A stretch of 64,000 nucleotides of DNA, taken from NCBI GenBank assembly GCA_026545225.1, contig CM048852.1, forward strand, positions 53,513,146 to 53,577,145, in the 5' to 3' direction. The translations under genes and the position numbers were made by a program. This document shows, piece after piece, positions 23,904 to 34,710 of the stretch. The stretch's first letter is position 1; the number at the start of each line of letters is the position of its first letter. This DNA comes from Cornus controversa. Taxonomy: Eukaryota; Streptophyta; Magnoliopsida; Cornales; Cornaceae. The notes under the pieces were generated by a model. It was not told where the DNA came from and ran no database searches. It saw nothing but the letters and a program-made list of their open reading frames with translations.

Positions 23904-24851
23904 GGGAGAATTACACTTACCTCCCTTCTAGTTTGGCTTTATAACACTTACCTCCCCTGTGTTTTGGCATATAACACTTACTCCCCTCTAGTTTGCACAT
24001 TGGTAACAAATACTCCCTTTTGTCAATCAAACTAACGGTTATTGCTGATATCATCAAAATTTAATCCTAAAAGGACAATTATACCCTCAAAAATGTTGTG
24101 ACTGAAGTTGGCGGGTCCGATTTTAATAGCAGCTCCGACATTGGGATAGTAGTGGTTAGTGGTTTGGCCAGAGCTGGGTCTTCTCGGCAATGGTTTCAAT
24201 GATGAGTGTTGATGGCGTAGGTGGTGAAATATAGGGGAGATGAAGGTGGGTGGCGGCTCGGCTAGAGGTGATGTTGCTACGGTTGAAGGTCCGAAGTGGG
24301 TCTGCTCATAGTGGTGGCTCATGGTGGGGGAAATGAGTTTATACGACTGTTTGGGTGTTGCTTGAATAATGGTGGGTCTGTCTGGCATTGGGTGTTTTTG
24401 GCCGAGGTGATGACGATAGTGGAGATATAAGTTTTCTAGGTGCGGTAGTGGAGGTGGTGGGTCTCGACTTCAATCGTAGCTTAGGCATTGGGATGGTAGT
24501 GGATAGTGGTTTGGCTAGAGCTGGGTGTTCTCGGCAGTGGTTTTAATGGTAATTGTTGATGGCACATGTGGTGAAGCTTGGTGGAGACGAGGGTGGGTGG
24601 TGGCTCTTCTGGAGGTAATGTTGCTATGATTGAAGGTCCGAAGTGGGTCTGCTCAAAATGGTGGCTCATGGTGGGGTATAATTGTTCATTTAAGATTAAA
24701 TTTTGATGACATCAGCAATAACTATTAGTTTGATTGACAAAAGGGGATATTTGTTACCGATGTGCAAACTAGAAGGGGATAAGTGTTATTTGCCAAAACA
24801 CAGGGGAGGTAAGTGTTATAAAGTTAATCTAGAAGGGAGGTAAGTGTACCC
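23904..24851. mobile_element. Non-autonomous Mutator-like element with long inverted arms, 948 bp
   Basis: Flanked by 9-mers TTTCAACAA (23895-23903) and TTTCAATAA (24852-24860), eight of nine matching. The arms of about 180 bp (23904-24093 and about 24675-24851) are inverted copies that include 'acacttacctccc', 'aacacttacctcccctgtg' and 'tcaatcaaactaa' text. The core consists of two direct copies of a GC-richer segment of about 195 bp (about 24139-24333 and 24485-24678). The frames open in the core are low-complexity and I regard them as non-coding. Confidence 0.85.
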
Positions 24852-24860
24852 TTTCAATAA

Positions 24861-25021
24861 TTAGTAATACAACTCTTGCCTCAGTATTATTGGACCAGTA
24901 CATAAAACACAATAGATGAATATGATATTACCTAGATCTGGATTTAGTTATCAAGCCTTGTGGTTTATTTTTCTCCTTTCACGAGTTTCTCTAAAAGCAT
25001 TGTGGGAGTTTTTTGTCAGAA

Positions 25022-25052
<31 letters not shown>

Positions 25053-25057
25053 TAGTT
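24861..25057. other. Spacer with a TA-rich tract, no gene
   Basis: Unremarkable AT-rich sequence with an A-run and (TA)n at about 25021-25054. Confidence 0.4.
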
Positions 25058-25103
25058 CGTATCCCTCGGTGCAATGGTAAGTACTATAGTGTGACATTTG
25101 CAT
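25058..25103 (+). mobile_element. SINE head, separated from its tail by a hAT element
   Basis: 'tatccctcggtgcaatggta' is an A-box-like SINE head similar to that at 1533. The hAT-like element at 25104 begins directly after it, and a SINE-tail motif ('ggcggatcctcgtgcacag', 27404-27425) follows the far end of that element. The simplest reading is a hAT insertion into an Au-type SINE, with some SINE sequence lost. Confidence 0.5.
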
Positions 25104-25550
25104 TAGGGTTGCAACTCGGACGGGTTCAACCTGGCCCAACCCGAGCCCAGCTCGAAAATTTTCGGGCTTGGGTCCTGTATACTGAATATCGGGCTGGGCC
25201 TAGATGTAAGAACCTGAATTGAATTCGGTCAGGGCCCGGGTTGATGTGTCAGTCAGCCCGAAGTCCAACCCGAGCCCGGACCGAATTAGAAAACTCGAGC
25301 AACCCAAACATAATAGTAAAAATAGATGTAGGCTAAGAGGAGTTGAACGTCGGCCAAGCAAGAAAGTATTGCAGCACTCTAACCATCAAGACATCAATGG
25401 CTAGTATGTTTTATCTTGACCTATAATTATATTTGATGGCTAATATAACTAGTACAAACTTTTTTTTTTTGTTGTTGTTAATAATTTCAACAATATTAGT
25501 TTCCAAAGTATGAGAAGGTTACTCTATCACATTTTTACAATATTTTCTTT

Positions 25551-25588
<38 letters not shown>

Positions 25589-27398
25589 ATCTTCTAACAT
25601 GTTATATATAGTATAAATGCTCATTTATTTTATTCCAAATAATATATAGTATAATAATAATAATTAAACCTTTTTTTAATAAAGATATGGACTTGCAATT
25701 TATAAATAAATCATTATTTATGCTAAATGCATGCATGTGATTGGTGAACCAACTACATATTGTTATGCAATAAAAAATAATATAAATTTAACTTAAGTTG
25801 CTCGCCTATTCACATCCTTGTTGTTTGCAAAATTTCTTACATTTTTTAATTAGTACAAATAAGGACAAATCTTCAATTTGGAATAAATTGATCAATAAAA
25901 TTACTAAAACGATAAATATATGTAAGTAATATAAGTTAGACCACTTTCATCTATTTTGTCAAATTCTGATTAATTAAGTGTCGAAAAACTCAATTAGATT
26001 AATTGATGATTTAAAATTATTTAATCTGAACATCGTTTTTAGGTAACTAAGGACAATTGGTAGATCTAGTCGAGCTAGATAACTTTTTAAATCTAGAAAA
26101 GACTATTCTTTTACTAGTATGGATGCAAATGATCCATTATTTTTGGAATTGCCAGAGTTGTTAGCAGATGATGGATAGTTGAATCACACATATGATAGCG
26201 GTGATCAACAATCAATATCTTTTGGGTATGTTCCAGGTCTGTAAGTTGTAGTGTATAGTTAAGTAGAAACTGTGTATAAGGAAATGCATGTAAAAGTACA
26301 TCTGTATGTATAATTTTTGAATTACGTATAAATTTAGTATCTCGAGATATATAATATAACAGATTAGTTAAAGTAATATAAGCTATATCACTCATTTATT
26401 TTTTTGTCAATAATACTTCAACATTAATATTTATTAGAATATTAATATTGTATTAATGTCGAGAGATATTGACGATGATTAAAAAATATGCTAATTCAAT
26501 AAGATGTATACATGTTTGTTCTCGATACTCTATTATTTGAATGAGATTGATGTTTTTACTTGATTTCAAGATAGTAAAAATTGTGTTATTGATTTAATTA
26601 ATAATATAATTAATAACATTTATTTGTTATATTCAAAATGAGGGATGAAATATTATTGTAATTTAATTAATTTTTTAAACTTATTTTAATATGTTTGTTC
26701 TCGATGCTTTATTATTTGAGAGAGATTAATGTTTTTATTTGATTTCAAGATATTAAAAATTGTGTTAGTGATTTAGTTAATAATATAATTTATAACGTTT
26801 ATTTGTTATATTCAAAATAAGGGAGGAAATATTATTGTAATTTAATGAATGTTTTAAACTTATTTTAATATGTTTGTTCTCGATACTTTATTATTTGAGA
26901 GAGATTGATGTTTTTATTTGATTTCAAGATATTAAAAATTGTGTTATTGATTTAGTTAATAATATAATTTATAACGTTTATTTGTTATATTCAAAATGAG
27001 GGAGGAAATATTATTGTAATTTAATTAATGCTTTAAACTTATTTTAATAAATGATTGAAACTTTCAGTATTGTAGGTTAAATATAATAAATGTGTTTTCT
27101 ATTATCAAAAGATAGTAATGGATTAGTGGTACGAGTGTCTAGATCATGAGCATAAAGTTGTGTTTCAATTCTTTCAAGAACAATTATTTTTGATAAAAGG
27201 ATCCCACTATTCAACCCAAAGTGTGGCCCGATTTGCAAAACCCGACTTTAACCCGAGCTTTAGAAATAAATAACGGGCTCGGGTTCATTAGTTTGGGCTC
27301 ATGACCGGGTTCGGTCCGGGCCCAGGTTAGCAATTTATATTTCGGTTTGAATCCGAATTGAGTCCCAGACTGTTCAACCCGCTCGAGTTGTAGCCCTG
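25104..27398. mobile_element. Non-autonomous hAT-like element, 2295 bp
   Basis: Ends TAGGGTTGCAACTCGGACGG and, inverted, CAGGGCTACAACTCGAGCGG. The subterminal regions are rich in 'gggcc' / 'cccga' motifs. The interior resembles that of 9416-11180 (an AT microsatellite, then 'cttctaacatgttatatata', then the 179-bp unit). A convincing 8-bp target duplication is not visible. A 179-bp unit is present three times in tandem inside (26512-27048). No transposase. Confidence 0.75.
26512..27048. repeat. Three tandem copies of a 179-bp unit inside a hAT-like element
   Basis: Units start at 26512, 26691 and 26870 with 'atgtttgttctcgat' and each ends in 'cttattttaat'. The related hAT at 9416-11180 has one diverged version at about 10600-10770, so the triplication arose in this element. 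Confidence 0.92.
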
Positions 27399-27438
27399 CA
27401 CTGGCGGCGGATCCTCGTGCACAGAATTTGCCCTTTCA
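27399..27438 (+). mobile_element. SINE tail fragment following the hAT element
   Basis: 'ggcggatcctcgtgcacag' then 'aatttgccctttc' corresponds to the 3' end of Au-type SINEs (GGGAGCCTCGTGCAC... GCCCTTTT). It pairs with the head at 25058-25103. Confidence 0.5.
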
Positions 27439-27744
27439 ATCAGTCATTGTGGATCAAAATCCACCTAGTTTACTGAACTCTTGAAGGGCCAGAGTTCCAC
27501 TGGTCGCCAGCATTTTATAGTTACAGCTAAATTTCTAATGGTTACCATCTCGCAAATTAGAACTCTGTTACTAGAGAACGTTTTGTGTTTCCATATTATC
27601 ATAAATCAAACAAGTTTTCCATTTTTTATTTTCTGTTATACAAGAAGGAAAACTATTCACCAAATAGGCCTTGTACCTTCTGTTGATGGTTTCTTTGTTC
27701 ATTCAGTGATAAAATGAGGAATTTTGTTCACATTAACCACAAAG
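27439..27744. other. Downstream flank of GSTL copy 3, no gene
   Basis: AT-rich spacer between the SINE tail and the start of block B3. Short frames here show no recognisable family. Confidence 0.4.
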
Positions 27745-28065
27745 TCCACACAGAAAACTACCACTTGGACTGTCTGAAACTGATCTTTAGCCTCTAGGGA
27801 ACCATTATTATACAGTGCCAAATCTCATAAAGGGAAGACAAGAAATAGAAAACATCCAAAGAAAACAATGTAATAATACAAATTAAACATAACAAGGAAC
27901 TTGATAACTTGGATCTTATTAATGTATGCTAGACAGACATGCCATCCACAACCTATAATCTGTAACCCTGGCTCACAGACCTGGTGTTTAGACAGACACA
28001 CTTCTGCCTACACATAAAGCAACTTATTTAGTATTACTTCTAGACCACCACCAACATATATATAT

Positions 28066-31000
28066 TCACTGCTGGGCCTGCAAGGAAGATAAATTTTATA
28101 GATTAGCACTTCTAACTTTCTCACAAGTCATAGGCAAAGAAAATCCAAAGGGATTGTTATTTTATTAGTGTATGAGGGTTTACCAGAAATCGCTTCCTGT
28201 AGTACTCAACAAGCTCCTTGGGATCAGTTTTTGTTTGCTTGTAAGCATCAATCTTATTGATCTCCTGCACAGGGATCCATGGCTCAGAAACATTGTTATT
28301 ATTAAGTACCAAAAAATTTGCTACCAGAGGAGGAACTGCATCGCCTCTCATATTCTTACTCGAACAAGTGCATTCACCAAAAATGCAGGTACATCAATTA
28401 TGCATATGCCTGATTACAATATCCACTATATCTAAACATATTTAAGCACAGAAGCATCACTTCCAGAATTGTTTGGTTGATTCCAAGGTTTTGAAAGTGA
28501 CTGCAATCAGCTACACCAAAATGCCAATGGAAGCAATAAAAATAACTCTTGCAATAACATTTGTTTTTTCTTAGTTACCCTAACACCGTAAACTCACAAA
28601 TAGATGTTCAAAACACTTTAACCTGGCCCATATGGTGAGTACAACTTCATGGCTCCCATACTAGGCTATAAATCACACTACCACATGCCTAAAAGCTCTT
28701 CTGAGAGGTAAACAGCAATTAAAAATGTAACCACAAGGCTGAAATTCACTATATCTGTTACCAACACCACCTCTGTAATTAATGCTCACTCAGGCTTTTT
28801 GCCACTTCCAAAATAAATTTTTTGAACCACATAAGAATTTTTGGCCAGGAATCTGTAAGTTGATGGGATGGAGAGCATTTGACATGCTATGCAACGAGCT
28901 TTTCCAATAATTAGATTTCAAATTTTGGAAAAAAATAAAATAAAATGGGGGTTTTAACACACCTCAATCCATGTTGCCAGTTTAGGCCTGCCAGCGGTGA
29001 TGTCATACTTCCACACATCTTGCAAGAAGATTTGAAACCTTTCAATAAATGGGGCATACGCTATGTCCACCTGAAAATCACAAATTTTAGTCGTGAATCA
29101 GAGAAGAATTGTCAACCACATGCATGCACACATTAGTTGGCATTGTGTCAAAACAAGCTCTATTTATCCATTTCTATATTAAGAGATAAATGTATCTAAC
29201 AACGTTATCTTTTTCCATATTCAGAAATAAATGTATTATCCTATCCTGTCTTTGCATGAAATAAAAAAATTGGATATTTTAATTGGTTGATAAGAGAAAA
29301 AAAGAAGAAGAGGGCAGGTCACATACCAGACTGAATTGGCCAAGGAAGAAAGGTCCACCATCAAATTTGTGAAGAGCAGTTTCAATGTAATCAAAAGTAG
29401 CAGCTGATACAGGTTACAGATTCTGGTTAAGTTTGTATACATAAGTATTATTTAAAAAAAAATTTCTTCCACAGTAGATCCCATAACTTGGCAAGTCTAA
29501 ATACTTACCAACTTCTTTCACTGGGTCACCTTTAAATGAAGTATATACCACTCTCATGAATGTATCAGTGTAGGATAACAACTCTTCAGCAAACTTCTGT
29601 TTAGCAGGATCCTACAACATTTTACATCATTACTTGTGTCAAAGTTCTTCTTCTTTTTTTTTTGGGTGGGTAGGGGGGAATATTCATCAAATCCACAACC
29701 AAATATTTGAATCTTACATCGGGTAAAAGTGCAGGCCCTTCAAAGTGACTGTTGACATATTTAACCAGATCTAGACTCTCTCCAATGATTTTGCCATTAT
29801 GCTCCAAGGATGGCACCTAAAAAATAAAAACTTCAATAATGAACAAGATAGGAAAAATAATCAATTAGGTGATATGCTGATAGCTATTGAGAATGATGTC
29901 AAACTCTTTCATGAACATTCACAAAAAAAAAATTACCCATTGGAAGTGGTCAATGATACCTAAAAGATGGTGTTCCAAGAAGGGAAAATACTGCAATTTA
30001 AGAAAATAGATTGAGAGGGGAAAAAGAGGATAAGGTCTGAATTTGTTTTTATTTAATGATCTCTTAGCTTAAAGAGTTGGATATCCTACACTGCTCCGCT
30101 TGTATACTTCCCATGTACATGGTTGTATTTCCAAAGTTTTTGAAGCCCTTTAGTGAGTTTTATCGGACCTTGCTTATCCAAGAAAAATAAATAAATAATA
30201 GAAGCAAACATACTTAAGGTGCTAAAGCAGCTTAAAGTCAGACTGACAAGCCCATTATGACCAAGTTCGGTGAAGTTTTGGCATCCAAACACATGGCCGA
30301 TTTTATTTTACTTAATTTCGTGTACAGAAGAAGACACTATCATACTCAGTTAAGGAGTAATTATTTAACTAAAAATTAGTGATGAATTATTCTGAATATT
30401 AAAAAAGGAATGTTAAATTATTTATAACATCTGGAAATCCCACAAAGAATTGCAGGAAAACTGACTGGATGACAAACATATGCTTCCTCTGGGTTAAAAC
30501 CTGTAGCATTTCGACGCACTCAAATCCACTCTAGACTTGCAGTCTAGATTATTAGAAAAAATCTTGTAGATATGTTGCGGCCGACACTCAATTACTAACT
30601 TCAATAAGATATTTGTTTTTTGATGGGTAACTTTCTCATAATATTATTTGAGTTAATTCATAAATACTGAATCATCCGAAGAAAGGGGCATTAGCTAGTT
30701 TTCATGCTGTCAAAGTTTGATGTCGGGAGGGATTGAAATGATACAAAATTTTGACATTACTTTCAAAAAGTGGATGCTATCAGATAATTTTCAAAATTGC
30801 AAAATTGGTAGTATGGATTCACAACTTAATAAATATATCTAACTTTACACATCAACAGCATCCCATCACCAAAGCCTTACACCAAGCAATGCACAAAAGT
30901 TGTCCTGTCATCCATTTTTATTATTACTAAAGCTCAACAAGAAGGCTTCTCATACTGTCACACAGAGTCAACCTTGTTCCCACATAATAAAGTCTAGGAA

Positions 31001-32000
31001 GTTCCTCTCAGTCCTTGCATTATCCATGTAATGAGTAAAATACATTTAGTTAACCATCTACAATTAATTTCTTGAGCTATCGACATGTTTTGGCAATATA
31101 TAAGAGATATTGGAAAACATATAACACCATCAAGTACGTAATAGTTGATACCCCAATGAATGTCCAACGAAAGCATATTGCGTTAGAGAAGTAGTATCAC
31201 CTTGTTTTCAGGGTATACTTTCTCTTTGTACCAAGCAGGTCTGTTTACAAGGTCAAGTGGAACCAATTTGATTTTGTCTTGTAATCCCTGCAAGTAATTC
31301 GAAGAAAATAAACAATTTCATTTTGTACAAATTTGATTTTGATTTTAATTTAATTAAAAAATAAATTAATCAAACAATGTAAAGAAAATGGAATTATATG
31401 ACATAACTGCCTAAAGCCATAAACATAGACACACACATATATAGATACATACAGGCATACAAATCCAAGAACGACATTTAGTCTATCACTCTGAAATGCA
31501 ACAAACACATAGTAAAAGAAGTTGATTTTGAAAGTTTCAGAACCACATCAGCAACAACAAAAAACAGGAGCAGAGTAATGAAAAGAAGACAAACAAACCT
31601 TACAGTTACGGGTGATCCACACGCGTTGCGCAAATGGGCATGTGTAACAGGTATATAACCTTCAACAACAAAAAAATCAAACCCATTTTGATTGTGAGAT
31701 AAATTATGCAAGTTCATAAACCAAATTGTTGAAGCATATCAAAATTGTGAAAAACCCAATTTAGTAAGAATCAAGAAAATACAAAGAGAGAATTAAACCT
31801 TGTAGTTCCATCAAAGAGGGAAGGTGGTTCAGAAGTATAATTCAGAGGAGTGGGAAGAACCTCTTGCACGCATCTGTGAAACCATAAGTACAAACACAAT
31901 CAATACATATATACATACATACATACATACATAAACAGATATGTATATATATCTATATAGAGAGAGAGAATAAAAAGAATGGAACCTACGTTGTCGCCAT
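28066..32000 (-). CDS. GSTL: Lambda-class glutathione S-transferase, GSTL copy 3
   Basis: Coding exons (minus): 31990-32000, 31799-31873, 31599-31659, 31201-31287, 29718-29816, 29509-29611, 29327-29403, 28963-29070, 28184-28264, 28066-28077; 714 nt, 237 aa, open throughout. Active site CPFA with Cys36 and a second Cys three residues before it (Cys33); Cys5 and Cys48 are extra to this copy. VPSLEH (cis-Pro80), ESLDL (91-95), VDIAYAPFIERF. Exon 7 is 77 nt rather than 74, giving DGGPFF. The final exon encodes Ala-Gln-Gln-stop; if intron 9 is retained the frame ends at 28157 with a different 9-residue tail. Most diverged of the B-type copies (LVNRPAW, KEVAATF). Role as for copy 1, by family. Confidence 0.92.
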
Positions 32001-32102
32001 TACTAAAGTTCTTGTGAGAATTCAAGTGCTGAATGTGAATAGATGATTGGTTTTCAAGTGGGGATCGAAGGTTTTTGTATTGAATTCAATAGTTTGAAAT
32101 TG

Positions 32103-32125
32103 TGAGCAGTGACGAAATAAACAGC
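32103..32125 (-). promoter_or_regulatory. Conserved upstream block with TGACG core, GSTL copy 3
   Basis: The plus-strand text 'gagcagtgacgaaataaac' about 110 bp before the ATG is kept in copies 4 (39141-39160) and 5 (47864-47882, with one change). It contains TGACG, the core of as-1-type elements that bind TGA bZIP factors and are common in stress-induced plant GST promoters. Assignment by motif and conservation only. Confidence 0.35.
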
Positions 32126-32381
32126 TAGAATAGTCTCTAGTGTCGATGCCGATGATGACGTTGAGAGTTCAAAACATGGACTAAAAGAAGTAAAAATAAT
32201 ATTAAAAAGATTTTACTAATATAAGACCAGCAAGTTCTGTTAATTGCGTAAAATTAGTGAGTTTGTTTATCGATAAGATCTAATGGTTTTATACATAATT
32301 ATATACTTCGTCGTTTTTCTTTATTGGATAAAATGTTACTAGTGCCTTTGACCGAGATCAACCTCCCCCAAATTTAAAAAA

Positions 32382-32644
32382 GGGAAAATTAGATTTCAGT
32401 GACCAAAATTGAAAAAATATTGCTATTTAGTGACCTTAAACTCAATAAAAGGTAAATAGTGACCAAACTTAAAAAATAATTGCTAACAAGTGACCATTTA
32501 ATCTTAAAACCTAAAATACCCTTCATTTTGTGCACAAATCCCCATCTTTTCTTCATTTTTTTTAAACCCAAATATCAAAAAATTTAAAGAATCCAATGAC
32601 TTGTATACAATATATGAACATATATACATTCTAAAGAAGATATA

Positions 32645-32682
<38 letters not shown>

Positions 32683-32951
32683 TTGTATATTAATATCTCA
32701 TTAACAAAAAAAAATTTTTAATTTGGGTGCAATTAATTATTAATAAGGAATATTGGAAGATATGAATAGACTTGCTTAATAAACATATTACCTACTGCCT
32801 CATATCTTTTTTTTTTTTTATATCAGGTATCCCATAGTTAATTCATTTCAAGTAATAACTCTTGCTGTATCTTTGGAGCCCTAAAATCTATCAAAGAAAA
32901 AAAATCCATATATGCACATGCATTAATTGTAAGATGAACATATATGTCTAA

Positions 32952-32999
<48 letters not shown>

Positions 33000-33254
33000 T
33001 CTCTCTCTATATATACTTTCTTTTCTAGAATCTTTGTATGTCTTTTGAAGATTTGATATTTAGAATTGAGATTGGGGAAGACGAATAAGGGATTGATAAT
33101 TTCTAAATAAATGGAGGGTATTTTGGACATTAAAGTTAAATGGTCACTCAATGGCAATTACTTTTCAAGATTGGACACTATTTACCTTTTATTGAGTTTA
33201 AGGTCACTGTAAATCAAATATTTTTAATTTTGGTCACCAAAATCTAATTTTCCC
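32382..33254. mobile_element. Non-autonomous Mutator-like element, 873 bp
   Basis: Perfect 9-bp target duplication TTTAAAAAA (32373-32381 and 33255-33263). Inverted arms of about 140 bp start GGGAAAATTAGATTT and carry 'aatagtgacc' / 'ggtcact' repeats. The core is AT-rich with (TA)n at 32649-32681 and GA/CT runs near 32968-33010. No coding frame. The intact target duplication suggests a fairly young insertion. Confidence 0.9.
32649..32681. repeat. (AT)n microsatellite
   Basis: About 32 bp of AT repeats in the core of the Mutator-like element. Confidence 0.9.
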
Positions 33255-33263
33255 TTTAAAAAA

Positions 33264-33448
33264 TTATACTCTGACATTTCAAATGTTAATTGACCGTCAA
33301 GTCAACTAATTTGAAAAGTTAAAATGCCGAAACTACCATTTCTGTTTGAATGTATAATTTTACCCTCAATTAGTTGGACATTTATACCCTCAATTTTACT
33401 CTCTCCCTCTCTAACTGATATATTGATATACATATAAATATAGAAGTA

Positions 33449-33480
<32 letters not shown>

Positions 33481-33502
33481 CTTAATACACTTACTGTTAT
33501 CT

Positions 33503-33539
<37 letters not shown>

Positions 33540-34335
33540 TTTTCCTTTTCTTTCTTTTGAAATTTTCAATATTTATTTTATTTTTTATTTTTGGAGAAGA
33601 ACGGTGTAACATCAAATTAACATAGTTTTTTTATTAGATTGGATTCCAATTTTTTCTTTTGTTTTAGCTCTACGATAAAGAGTATGAATAAGTATATATC
33701 GGTTGATTCTCATCGGTTTGCTGTTCAATTTTTATTTTTCTTCTGATTTTAATTAGAGTTCGTAACAACGGTTTGCTGTTCAATTTTTATTTTTCTTCTG
33801 ATTTTAATTAGAGCTCGTAACAAGTTGTTGTGAATAAAATCATCGATATTATAATTATTATTTTTAATTGTCTTTTTTTATGTTGGATGTTAATTAGGGG
33901 TTTTTTTTTTTTCCTCAAAAAGCGATTTTGTTTAATGGTTTTCCCTTGATTGGATGCCTCGTTTTGTACTTTTGAAGACCCAAAGATGTCGTCGTGGTTA
34001 AAAAATTCATTTAAAAATAATAATTTTTAGCATTTAAATTAATATTCACAAAGCAATGTCATTAGTCCTTTCACACTATAACGAACAACTCCATAAGGAA
34101 ATGAACTTAAATAAATGATTACTTAACGAACAACTCCATAAGGAAATGAACTTAAATGGTTACTTTTGTTAGTTTGCGGTGGTTATTTGAGGGGGGTTAT
34201 GCGATGAATATTTAGTATAAGGGGTGTCTTTTTTTTGGGGGGGGGGGGGGGGCATGCGGGTGTGTGTTTAGAAAAAAATCTTTTATCGAACTGAGTCCGA
34301 GTTGAGTCTTTAATCCGCAAGAGTTGCATCCCTAG
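33264..34335. other. Intergenic with local duplications and a hAT end fragment
   Basis: No gene. Contains (TA)n and (CA)n runs (33464-33538), a tandem pair of about 53 bp with 'cggtttgctgttcaattt' (about 33715-33767 and 33768-33822), another tandem pair with 'acgaacaactccataagg' (34080-34125 and 34126-34166), a T8G16 tract (34229-34252), and a single hAT-type end ('gagttgcatccctag', about 34280-34334) without a partner. Confidence 0.5.
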
Positions 34336-34405
34336 CCTTTATAATTGCTTATTCTCGACTTGAATCATGTTATTCCTCCTTTTTATAATAAAATTCAACT
34401 CATTC
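34336..34405 (+). mobile_element. Copia LTR end fragment at the edge of block B4
   Basis: About 70 bp matching the last part of the LTR at 43331-43553 ('ttataattgctta', 'ttcaactcattca' at its end). Only the terminal part is present. Old fossil fragment. Confidence 0.7.
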
Positions 34406-34710
34406 ACTACCACTTGGACTGTCTGAAACTGATGTTTAGCCTCTTGGAAACCATTATTATACAGTGCCAAATCTCATAAAGGGAAGACAAGAAATAGAAA
34501 ACATCTAAAGAAAAGAACGTAAAAACACAAATACAAACATAACAAAGAACTTATAACTTGGATCTTATTTATGTTATGGCAGACAGACATGCCATGCCAT
34601 GCCATGCCATCCACAAGCTATAATCTGTACCCTGGTGTTTAGACAAAGAAGTTTCTGCGGACACACAAAGCAACTTATTTAGTATTACTTCTAGACCACC
34701 ACCAACATAT

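Larger units (their letters stand above)
27745..32330. repeat. Duplicated block B3 (contains GSTL copy 3)
   Basis: Similar to B4 (34405-41690) and B5 (43554-49110), beginning at the shared phrase 'ccacttggactgtctgaaac' and extending through the gene into the upstream flank ('gtgagtttgtttatcgataa'). Unlike B4 and B5 it has no Copia LTR remnant at its downstream edge. Confidence 0.8.

Noticed and set aside
24032-24388. A 118-codon minus-strand open frame
   Set aside because: It lies inside the Mutator-like element at 23904-24851 and reflects its duplicated core. No protein family recognised.
34592-34612. Repeated GCCAT units, considered as a CRISPR-like or satellite array
   Set aside because: Only about four 5-bp units; a simple microsatellite. 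No CRISPR array is expected or seen in this plant DNA.
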